Shown here: positions 1 to 6,926 of the stretch, in pieces | How positions within the stretch are numbered: the first letter of the stretch is position 1 | Layout of the letters: every line of letters begins with the position of its first letter | NCBI GenBank assembly: GCA_017399915.1 | Contig: JAFQAS010000009.1 | Span: 1-38,850 of the forward strand | Length of the DNA: 38,850 nt | Reading direction: 5' to 3' | Source: Muribaculaceae bacterium | GTDB taxonomy: Bacteria > Bacteroidota > Bacteroidia > Bacteroidales > Muribaculaceae | Notes under the pieces: model-generated | What the model saw: the letters and a program-made list of their open reading frames with translations, nothing else | Database searches by the model: none | Told to the model about the DNA's origin: nothing | Translations under genes and position numbers: made by a program

Positions 1-1764
1 AAAGATATTCAGATAGAAGAGCAAAAGCGTTCAACGATTTTCAATGTGTATGGTGACGATTTGCAAAAAGAGGCGATTAATGCCCCGGTTATTACAAATC
101 CTACGAATCCGAATCCTACTACTATCACTCCGACAACGACAATACCTTCTGATGATGATGTTGATAATGCCAATGAAGACCGTTTCAAGGTTGAAAAAGA
201 GTGGCGTGAACGCGAAGAGGCTCTTAATCGTATTGCATACGCTACCGGTAAAAAATCTTATGAAGATTATACCAAGCGTATGAATGAAATTGAAGTGGAG
301 TTTTACAATAAACAACTTGCTCATACTGACCTTTCGGAAAACGAAAAACTCTCTATTCAAGCTCAATACTACGAGGCAGTCAAGAAGCAAAATGAAGCCA
401 ACACTAATTTTACTCTCGACGCTGAAAAACAATCCTATAACGAACGACTTGCTGAAGCTAAGCAGTTCTTCGTTGACGGCAAATATTCTATTGATACCTA
501 TAACGAGGCTGTCGCTCGTATCGAGGAAGAACATTTGCGTAATATGGTTACTCTCACAAAAGAGGGTACTAAGGAGCGAATGGACGCTGAAAAGGCTCTC
601 GCTGACTTCCAATATCAAGCAGCTCTCAAAAAACAACAGGAGTTGAAGAAGCAACAAGACGCTATAAAAAAGTCGCAAGACGACCTCAAAAATGAGTATT
701 TCGGGCTAAACGCTAATGAACGCAAGAACGCTTATGACAACGATCTTGCTAATCTGAAAATCGTATATGAGGCTGAACTTGCTGCAACACAAGGCAATGC
801 TGAAGAGAAACTTCGCATTGAGGAAGCATACCAACAAGCGAAACTCGCTCTGCAAAAGAAGTACGGTTTCCTTGCCGTAGAGGATAATCGCAATGCTCTT
901 GAATTGGCTAACGCTGAACTTGCTGAATGGCTCGAATCGGAAGCCGGTAAGGCTGTGATGCAATCGTTCGACACGGTTATGTCGGGTATGGGTGCGATAT
1001 TCTCTCAAGTTTCATCTATCGTGCAGTCGGAATTGGAAATACAGACGGCTGCGATTGAAAAGCGTTACGACAAGGAAATATCTCTTGCTGAGGGTAATTC
1101 TTATAAGGTGGCGAAGCTCGAAAAGCAAAAGGAAAAGGAAATCGCTAAGGCGAAGAATGAGGCTAACAAGAAAATGTTTGCTATGCAAGTCATTCAAGCA
1201 ATAGCACAGACCGCAACCAACGCTATAAATGCTTATGGTTCGGCAGCTGCTATTCCGGTGGTCGGTTTCGTTATGGCTCCGATAGCGGCAGCTATGGCTG
1301 TCGCAGCCGGTGCGTTGCAGATTGCGGCTATCAAAAAGCAACAACAGGCATCGGAATCTCAAGGCTATGCTAAGGGTGGTTTCACTCCCAAAGGTGCTGT
1401 TGATGAAGAGGTGGGCGTGGTTCACGCCGGTGAATGGGTAGCGTCGCAGAAGTTGCTCGCTAACCCGGTGGCTCGTCCTCTTATCAACGCTCTGGACTAT
1501 GCTCAAAGAACTAACACTATCGGTTCGCTTCGCTCTGCCGATGTGTCAAGGGCTGTCGCTCCTCAGGTGGTGGTTCAATCTGCACCTACTATCGTAGTGG
1601 AGCAGAATGGTGAATATACCTATATAATGAAAAAGCTCGCCGAAAGGCTCGATGAACCTTTTGTTACTGTGAACACCATTACAGGCGATAATGGTATCAA
1701 AAAGGCTCAAGATGAATACGACAAACTTATTAGAAACAAAACTCCTAAATCTAAACGAAAATGA
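1..1764 (+). CDS. phage tail tape-measure protein, C-terminal part (5' partial)
   Basis: The reading frame is open from the first base of the window, so the true start lies upstream; the GTG at 46 is only an internal codon. The visible ~588 residues are mostly charged, Glu/Lys/Gln/Ala-rich helix with coiled-coil character. A hydrophobic Ala/Gly/Val/Ile segment follows (about 1230-1340, 'IPVVGFVMAPIAAAMAVAAG'), then a Gly-rich stretch with 'GEVGVVHAGEWVA'-like wording typical of the C-termini of Bacteroidota phage tape-measure proteins. Family knowledge: such proteins set siphophage tail length and contact the membrane during DNA ejection. The stop codon overlaps the next start (ATGA), so the two are translationally coupled tail-module genes. 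The phage assignment is good; the exact subfamily is inference. Confidence 0.75.
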   Translation, partial: KDIQIEEQKRSTIFNVYGDDLQKEAINAPVITNPTNPNPTTITPTTTIPSDDDVDNANEDRFKVEKEWREREEALNRIAYATGKKSYEDYTKRMNEIEVEFYNKQLAHTDLSENEKLSIQAQYYEAVKKQNEANTNFTLDAEKQSYNERLAEAKQFFVDGKYSIDTYNEAVARIEEEHLRNMVTLTKEGTKERMDAEKALADFQYQAALKKQQELKKQQDAIKKSQDDLKNEYFGLNANERKNAYDNDLANLKIVYEAELAATQGNAEEKLRIEEAYQQAKLALQKKYGFLAVEDNRNALELANAELAEWLESEAGKAVMQSFDTVMSGMGAIFSQVSSIVQSELEIQTAAIEKRYDKEISLAEGNSYKVAKLEKQKEKEIAKAKNEANKKMFAMQVIQAIAQTATNAINAYGSAAAIPVVGFVMAPIAAAMAVAAGALQIAAIKKQQQASESQGYAKGGFTPKGAVDEEVGVVHAGEWVASQKLLANPVARPLINALDYAQRTNTIGSLRSADVSRAVAPQVVVQSAPTIVVEQNGEYTYIMKKLAERLDEPFVTVNTITGDNGIKKAQDEYDKLIRNKTPKSKRK

Positions 1765-3530
1765 GAATTATAATTAACGGCAAAACTGCCAAATTAAAGA
1801 AGAATACTTCCTTTGAGTTCGTGGCTGAAAATCGCTCTTTCACTGGTTCGGACAGCTATACGCTTTCCATTACTTTCCCTTTGCGTGGTTGCCCCGAAAA
1901 TATTGATATTTTCAGCTACATCAATCGTACCGACATCGACAAATCAAAGGTGGTCTTTGATTGCGAAATTCAAGACATTAATTTCTATTCTGCCGGTACT
2001 ATCACGATTGTAGAGATTAACGAAAAGGAAGTGAAAACGCAATTTCTTGAAGGTCGCTCGGAACAGAATTTCGACGACACTTTCGATGAAATCTACATCA
2101 ACGAACTCAATTTAGGAAGTTATCCACTTTCGACTCTTCCAAATGAACCGGCGTCGCAATGGCAAGGACTATACTATGGTCAAGAGGCTGTCGCTCTGCC
2201 GTGGGTAAATAATTCTTCGGGAAATATCCAAAACGAAGTGGTGTACTCTAATGGTGCTTATTCTTATCACGAAGATTGTAAAGGTCTGTCTTATCAGCCT
2301 TATCTTATTGTTGTAGTTCAGCGTATATGCTCGGCTCTCGGCTATTCTTGCGATGTGTCGCAGTGGAACAGCCGTCAAGATTTACGCTACTTACTTGTGT
2401 GCAATGCGTTGCCTTGGGCTTGGGAATTATCTCAATTTGCTCGTGCTTTACCTCATTGGAGCGTTACAGAGTTCTTCGAGAAACTTGAGCAGTTCCTTGG
2501 TTGCGAGTTCGACATCGACCACAGAAATAAGTCAATAAAGTTCTCTTTTACATCAAATATATTGACCAATGCACAATCTATAAAAATTGACAAGGTGGTT
2601 GACAGTTACACTGCCGAAGTTTCTGACACCAATGAAAGCAATTATATAGAGGCTTCTAATGTTCGCTACAAGGAGTGTGAACATAATATGTGGAAGTTCT
2701 ATTGCTGTCCTTGGTTCTTGCGTGACACTTCGCCTGTTGTTTATGAAACACTATCGGCTCTTATTAGTGACACGAAGTCTTTTGCTCGTGTTCGCTCTTA
2801 TGGGCGTGGCTCGAATATCCACAAAATATTCTACGCTAAAGATGTGGACGCTTACTTTATCATAAGGTGTATTCGTAATGAATATGTAGGCACTAACGCT
2901 CTTGGTCGAGATATCTATGACCGAATATGTGTGCTTCAGCCTATTAATCAGTTTGGAGATAAAATCGTGGACGAGAACAATGAGGACGCTATCGAATTGG
3001 ACTTTGTGCCTGCTTGGATTGATGAAACGGAAACAAGCAAAGGGAATTGTTTGATCTTAAACATTGCCGGATATGAAGAAGACAATGCTGACTCTACTGC
3101 CGGAACTCGACCCGATGACAGCGAAGATACTGCATCTAAAATTTATCAGCCTAATTCTATGCAAAGACTGCAAAATGGCGAACTAACAGAAAAATCGGAA
3201 TATTTTGATAAAATCTATCTCGCTTTTTGGGACGGCGTCAATTACAATATCGGGAAATTGCCGTGTCCTAATGTTGACCATTTTGTCGTGCGTGAAGATT
3301 GGACTGCATATAACGCTATCGGCTCGCTACGGCTGCATGCAAATGTCAAGTACAAAATCAATCCTAAACAGAAGTACAATTTCTCTTTTATCTCCAATAC
3401 GATTCCAAATGTTCGCTCGGTATTTCATATCAATGGAAGAAAATACCTCTGCGAAAAAATAACTGCAACATTCACGGAAAATGGAATGTCGCAGTTACTA
3501 AAAGGTTGTTTTTATCTCTTATATGATTAA
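1761..3530 (+). CDS. phage tail protein, probable distal tail/baseplate component
   Basis: This 589-residue protein has no signal peptide or membrane segment. It opens with a short beta-rich segment (IIINGKTAKLKK) and a 'SYTLSITFPL' stretch, resembling proteins encoded directly after the tape-measure gene in Bacteroidota prophages. The start ATG overlaps the tape-measure stop by four bases, and this coupling plus order is the main evidence for a tail role (distal tail, hub or baseplate). Aromatic and Cys residues are frequent (for example 'FYCCPWFLRDTSP'). I cannot identify a catalytic motif. No tail fibre, lysin or holin follows: a terminator and a convergent integrase come next, so those genes lie elsewhere in the prophage or have been lost. 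Confidence 0.6.
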   Translation: MRIIINGKTAKLKKNTSFEFVAENRSFTGSDSYTLSITFPLRGCPENIDIFSYINRTDIDKSKVVFDCEIQDINFYSAGTITIVEINEKEVKTQFLEGRSEQNFDDTFDEIYINELNLGSYPLSTLPNEPASQWQGLYYGQEAVALPWVNNSSGNIQNEVVYSNGAYSYHEDCKGLSYQPYLIVVVQRICSALGYSCDVSQWNSRQDLRYLLVCNALPWAWELSQFARALPHWSVTEFFEKLEQFLGCEFDIDHRNKSIKFSFTSNILTNAQSIKIDKVVDSYTAEVSDTNESNYIEASNVRYKECEHNMWKFYCCPWFLRDTSPVVYETLSALISDTKSFARVRSYGRGSNIHKIFYAKDVDAYFIIRCIRNEYVGTNALGRDIYDRICVLQPINQFGDKIVDENNEDAIELDFVPAWIDETETSKGNCLILNIAGYEEDNADSTAGTRPDDSEDTASKIYQPNSMQRLQNGELTEKSEYFDKIYLAFWDGVNYNIGKLPCPNVDHFVVREDWTAYNAIGSLRLHANVKYKINPKQKYNFSFISNTIPNVRSVFHINGRKYLCEKITATFTENGMSQLLKGCFYLLYD

Positions 3531-3593
3531 TATGTAAGATGTTATTACAAGTTCAAACATAATGTAAAACAATACTATCTACGCATAGTTCTA

Positions 3594-3642
3594 CAAAAAT
3601 TGCAACTAATAATCACACAAAAAACTCACCAAAAATTGCAAC
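3594..3642. repeat. pair of 13-bp direct repeats CAAAAATTGCAAC
   Basis: Exact copies lie at 3594-3606 and 3630-3642, 36 bp start to start, in the AT-rich gap between the tail gene and the integrase. They could be protein-binding sites or chance in AT-rich DNA. There is no evidence for a function beyond their location. Confidence 0.4.
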
Positions 3643-3658
3643 ACGAATTTATACAAAT

Positions 3659-3693
3659 AATGCCACACAAAACATTAAATTCCGTGTGGCATT
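3659..3693. terminator. bidirectional terminator between tail gene and integrase
   Basis: AATGCCACAC (3659-3668) pairs perfectly with GTGTGGCATT (3684-3693) around a 15-nt loop. It sits between convergent genes and is followed by T-rich DNA on the plus strand (TTCCATTTT) and, more weakly, on the minus strand. Confidence 0.75.
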
Positions 3694-3706
3694 TCCATTT
3701 TGGAGA

Positions 3707-4906
3707 TTAGCTATTTAGTATAAAATCTAATACTCTACGATTTGCTGTATCAACTTTCTTTTGGTTGAATTTTATGTATATAGAAGTGGTAGAGCAACCA
3801 TATGAATGTCCCAATGCAGCAGATATGGTTTCTATCGGTATATCAAGTTCTGCAGCGATTGTCGCCCAAGAATGACGAGCCCAATATGAAGATATACAAG
3901 GTAATTGTTCCTTCTTGTCAAGACTTTTGTTTATATGGGTTATTATTGCATCAAGTCCTCTCTTTAATCTTCTGTTAAAATCACAAGGCTTTCCGTAGTT
4001 ATCCATAATATTTAACAACCAATCTTTACCTTTATATTTGTTGATTATTGCTATTGCTTCTTTTTCTACCTTTATTGAATAAAGTTTATGTGTTTTTGCT
4101 CTACGGTACTCTATTCTGCCATTCTCAATATGTTTAAGATTGCATAAATCAACTATATTAATACCACATAGCATAAAACTAAGCATGAAAATATCACGAT
4201 ACCGTTCTTGCCAATCTTCTATTTCTGCATTGATAAATAATCTTAATTGCTCTACTGACAGGGAACGTTTTTTCGTTTCGGTTGATTTTATCTTAAACTT
4301 TCGGAATGGATAGTTTGTCGTTATTTCATCATCTATCGCTGCATTAAATATTGTTCGGATATTACGATAATGGACTGCTTTTGCATTTTCAGATTTCATT
4401 GTCTTAGATAAAAATGTATCGAAATCTGTCAGCCAACGCTTTGTAATATCTTCAAATTTTAATGTTAATGCCTTTTTGTCAAATTTAAGTACCTTATCCA
4501 ATGTTTGACGGTATATGCTTCTAGTTCCATCGGTCTTGCAAGTTTCAATGTATGCTCTAAATCGTGCTACAAATAAAGTATCATCTTCTTTGGGGGTTAT
4601 AACCTCAGGATAGATTATTGAGTTTATGGAATCTCTAATTTCCATTGCACTCATTGTTTCTGCTTTTCCGTCACGCATCATATCGTAGATTATATTATCT
4701 ACATCTAACTTCTTTTGACGGATTACAAACCCCAACGCTTTTACAGAACCTACATATTGTTCTTTTACTGCGTCCCAATCATTGATTGGGACTTTAATTC
4801 CTAAGTTAAGAAATGCTTGTTTTCTTTCTTTGCGAACAATGACTTTCATTGTCGCTGTTCCTGTTGTGGAACTTCTCGAATCGAGATAAAGTCTTGTTGT
4901 GACCAT
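3707..4906 (-). CDS. tyrosine site-specific recombinase (prophage integrase), Bacteroidota type
   Basis: This 399-residue protein has the usual three parts: an N-terminal arm-binding region (about 1-100), a SAM-like core-binding helical domain (about 105-200) and a C-terminal catalytic domain. Visible catalytic residues are K271 in the 'RRAKTHK' beta-hairpin, R344 in 'SYWARHSW', H367 in 'ALGHS' and the nucleophile Y377 in 'TTSIYIKF'. The box I arginine is replaced: the motif reads C-G-I-N-I-V-D-L (247-254), with Asn250 at the usual Arg position. The box II first His is Tyr. IntDOT of CTnDOT is known to lack the first Arg, so this looks like a lineage trait rather than decay. The gene points away from the tRNA-Val genes 250 bp upstream and converges on the tail genes. 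It is likely responsible for integration and excision of the element at the left. Confidence 0.9.
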   Translation of the reverse strand: MVTTRLYLDSRSSTTGTATMKVIVRKERKQAFLNLGIKVPINDWDAVKEQYVGSVKALGFVIRQKKLDVDNIIYDMMRDGKAETMSAMEIRDSINSIIYPEVITPKEDDTLFVARFRAYIETCKTDGTRSIYRQTLDKVLKFDKKALTLKFEDITKRWLTDFDTFLSKTMKSENAKAVHYRNIRTIFNAAIDDEITTNYPFRKFKIKSTETKKRSLSVEQLRLFINAEIEDWQERYRDIFMLSFMLCGINIVDLCNLKHIENGRIEYRRAKTHKLYSIKVEKEAIAIINKYKGKDWLLNIMDNYGKPCDFNRRLKRGLDAIITHINKSLDKKEQLPCISSYWARHSWATIAAELDIPIETISAALGHSYGCSTTSIYIKFNQKKVDTANRRVLDFILNS

Positions 4907-4913
4907 TTTTTAT

Positions 4914-4918
4914 CCTCC
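4914..4918 (-). promoter_or_regulatory. strong Shine-Dalgarno of the integrase gene
   Basis: GGAGG on the minus strand lies 7 nt before the ATG at 4906, fixing that start. Chromosomal starts in this window generally have AT-rich leaders without such a motif, which fits a phage origin. Confidence 0.6.
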
Positions 4919-4948
4919 AAGATTTTTCTCCAAAATGCCTTTTGTTTG

Positions 4949-4989
4949 GTGTGTGAAGATAGTTTTACCTTCACACAATCTTCACACAC
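4949..4989. repeat. 12-bp inverted repeat with a third half-site upstream of the integrase
   Basis: GTGTGTGAAGAT (4949-4960) is perfectly inverted as ATCTTCACACAC (4978-4989). A further CTTCACAC copy lies at 4969-4976. The cluster sits 43-83 bp upstream of the integrase start, where integrase arm sites, excisionase sites or a repressor operator would be expected. Confidence 0.6.
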
Positions 4990-5159
4990 TTGTGGCAAAT
5001 CGTGGCTTTTTACGGCATTTTTTGGCAAAAAAATCGTTTTTTTTAATGGCTGTTGAGAATGTTTTGACGCCATTTTTGCAGGGGATATAAAAGAAAAACG
5101 ATTGGCAAATGCTTGATAATCTTAATTTTATCTTCATTTCCAATCGATTTTTGTTTCTG

Positions 5160-5183
5160 TGGGCGTTGACGGATTCGAACCGC
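5160..5183. other. candidate prophage attachment site (attR-like) at the tRNA-Val 3' end
   Basis: Phage DNA (integrase and tail genes) begins just beyond the 3' end of this tRNA, the usual geometry for integration into a tRNA 3' half that regenerates the tRNA. The matching copy at the other prophage end would be outside the window, so the core cannot be defined here. This is inference from position. Confidence 0.35.
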
Positions 5184-5234
5184 CGACCCTCTGCTTGTAA
5201 GGCAGATGCTCTGAACCAGCTGAGCTAAACGCCC
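5160..5234 (-). tRNA. tRNA-Val (anticodon UAC)
   Basis: The minus strand folds as a full cloverleaf. The acceptor GGGCGTT pairs with AACGCCC, the anticodon stem is TCTGC/GCAGA with loop CTTACAA, and the T-arm carries GGTTCGAATCC. The anticodon TAC is the reverse complement of 5197-5199. Position 5160 is the discriminator A; CCA is not encoded. The 3' end faces the integrase and prophage. Confidence 0.95.
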
Positions 5235-5271
5235 TAATTGGGTTGCTTTCTTGAGAAGGAATTTTGTGTTG

Positions 5272-5346
5272 TGGGCGTTGACGGATTCGAACCGCCGACC
5301 CTCTGCTTGTAAGGCAGATGCTCTGAACCAGCTGAGCTAAACGCCC
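5272..5346 (-). tRNA. tRNA-Val (anticodon UAC), second tandem copy
   Basis: The 74-nt body is identical to the neighbouring tRNA, with anticodon TAC from 5309-5311 and a discriminator A at 5272. It is 37 bp upstream of the first copy on the same strand, so the two probably share the promoter at 5366-5397. CCA is not encoded. Confidence 0.95.
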
Positions 5347-5365
5347 TTTCTCCGAGAAAGCGATG

Positions 5366-5397
5366 CAAAGGTACAACGTTTTTTTTAATCTACCAAA
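5366..5397 (-). promoter_or_regulatory. Bacteroidota-type promoter for the tRNA-Val pair
   Basis: On the minus strand TTTG (5397-5394) is followed after exactly 20 nt by TACCTTTG (5373-5366). This matches the primary sigma factor consensus of Bacteroidota (TTTG at -33, TAnnTTTG at -7). It lies about 20 nt before the second tRNA. Confidence 0.8.
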
Positions 5398-5441
5398 CAA
5401 AAAAGTAAAAAAATATTACTAAAAATTTCACTTATTGTTTG

Positions 5442-5449
5442 TAACTTTG
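5442..5449 (+). promoter_or_regulatory. probable -7 element of the purB promoter
   Basis: TAACTTTG matches TAnnTTTG and lies 50 nt before the purB ATG. No clear TTTG is present at -33 (TTAC at the expected place). Confidence 0.5.
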
Positions 5450-5499
5450 TAGTTCAATCGTTATTAAACGCAAATTATTAACTACTTATATAACTTATA

Positions 5500-6843
5500 A
5501 TGGAATTAACTTCACTTACCGCAATCTCTCCTGTCGACGGACGCTATCGCAGCAAATGTGAACGCCTCGACGAATATTTTTCGGAATATGCGCTCATTCG
5601 CTATCGAGTGAGAGTTGAAATAGAGTATTTTATTGCATTATGCGAACTCGGTCTCGAGCAATTAAAAGGCGTAGAGCCTGCTAAATTCGAGCCTCTTCGC
5701 GACATCTATCGCAACTTCACTGTAGCCGACGCTTCTCGCATCAAAGAGATTGAAGGAGTTACAAATCACGACGTGAAAGCCGTGGAATATTTCATCAAAG
5801 AAAAATTCGACCTCCTCGGGCTTGAACCTTACAAAGAATTTATCCACTTCGGCCTCACTTCACAAGACATCAACAACACCTCTGTGCCAATGTCGATTAA
5901 AGAAGCGATCGCCGATGTATATCGTCCTGTACTCGTAGAATTGATCGAGCACCTTGAAGCTCGCGCCAAAGATTGGTATGAAATTCCCATGTTGGCAAAA
6001 ACTCACGGCCAACCGGCTTCTCCCACTCGCTTAGGTAAAGAAATCATGGTATTTGCCTACCGTCTACGCCAACAACTCAACGCACTCGACAATGTAGCTA
6101 TCAGTGGCAAATTTGGCGGTGCTACAGGTAACTTCAACGCTCACCTCACCGCATTCCCCACTATCGACTGGCGCGAATTTGGTGCAAAATTCCTTAGCAA
6201 CAGCCTTGGAATCGTGCGCGAGGAATACACCACTCAAATTTCAAATTACGACAACCTTGCCGCATTGTTCGACGCTCTTCGTCGCATCAACACCATAATC
6301 ATCGACCTTGACCGCGACGTATGGCAATATATTTCAATGGAGTACTTCAAACAAAAAATCAAAGCCGGCGAAGTAGGCTCAAGCGCAATGCCTCACAAAG
6401 TGAACCCTATCGACTTTGAAAACTCTGAAGGCAACCTCGGTATCGCTAACGCAATTCTCGATCACCTTGCAATGAAATTGCCTATCTCTCGCCTTCAACG
6501 CGACTTGACCGACTCTACAGTGCTCCGCAACGTAGGCGTACCCTTGGCTCATGGCCTTATCGCAATGCATAGCACTCTCAAAGGGCTCAACAAACTCCTT
6601 CTCAACGAAGCCGCAATCAGCGCCGACCTCGATACAATGTGGAACGTTGTGGCAGAAGGTATTCAAACAATACTCCGCCGCGAAGGTTATCCAAAACCCT
6701 ACGAAACACTCAAAGAGCTCACTCGTGTCAACACCACAGTGACCGCCGAAAGCATCGCTGCATTTATCGACACCCTCAACGTGAGCGACGATGTGAAAGC
6801 CGAACTCAAAAAACTTTCACCACACAGCTACACAGGTTATTAA
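5500..6843 (+). CDS. purB: adenylosuccinate lyase
   Basis: This 447-residue protein matches the E. coli-type PurB from its first residues (MELTSLTAISPVDGRY) and is close to the usual ~456 aa. The fumarase/aspartase superfamily signature 'GSSAMPHKVNPIDFE' starts near residue 293; its flexible loop carries the catalytic Ser. The catalytic His region 'KTHGQPASPT' is also present. The enzyme acts in the cytoplasm, splitting SAICAR to AICAR and adenylosuccinate to AMP, both with release of fumarate. The gene stands alone between a TAnnTTTG promoter and a strong hairpin terminator, so it is probably monocistronic. Confidence 0.97.
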   Translation: MELTSLTAISPVDGRYRSKCERLDEYFSEYALIRYRVRVEIEYFIALCELGLEQLKGVEPAKFEPLRDIYRNFTVADASRIKEIEGVTNHDVKAVEYFIKEKFDLLGLEPYKEFIHFGLTSQDINNTSVPMSIKEAIADVYRPVLVELIEHLEARAKDWYEIPMLAKTHGQPASPTRLGKEIMVFAYRLRQQLNALDNVAISGKFGGATGNFNAHLTAFPTIDWREFGAKFLSNSLGIVREEYTTQISNYDNLAALFDALRRINTIIIDLDRDVWQYISMEYFKQKIKAGEVGSSAMPHKVNPIDFENSEGNLGIANAILDHLAMKLPISRLQRDLTDSTVLRNVGVPLAHGLIAMHSTLKGLNKLLLNEAAISADLDTMWNVVAEGIQTILRREGYPKPYETLKELTRVNTTVTAESIAAFIDTLNVSDDVKAELKKLSPHSYTGY

Positions 6844-6863
6844 TCATCAACCACATAATAGCA

Positions 6864-6902
6864 AAATGAGATGCATCGCAATGATGCATCTCATTTTTTA
6901 TT
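6864..6902. terminator. strong intrinsic terminator after purB
   Basis: AAATGAGATGCATC (6864-6877) pairs with GATGCATCTCATTT (6883-6896) around a 5-nt loop, followed by a T run. It separates purB from the convergent amylase gene and probably serves both. Confidence 0.9.
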
Positions 6903-6926
6903 GTCTTGGAGATATATTCCAATGAA

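Noticed and set aside
31-678. Long minus-strand open frame opposite the tape-measure gene
   Set aside because: It mirrors the coiled-coil coding frame, is Phe/Leu/Ser-rich with no domain, and the plus-strand frame is coupled to the next tail gene.
4846-5073. 75-codon minus-strand ORF overlapping the integrase start
   Set aside because: It overlaps the integrase N-terminus in another frame and spans the inverted-repeat control region. It has no recognisable domain, and the integrase has its own strong ribosome-binding site.
5134-5400. 88-codon ORF across the two tRNA genes
   Set aside because: It is an artefact of reading through two tRNA copies; the protein contains the repeated tRNA-derived sequence.
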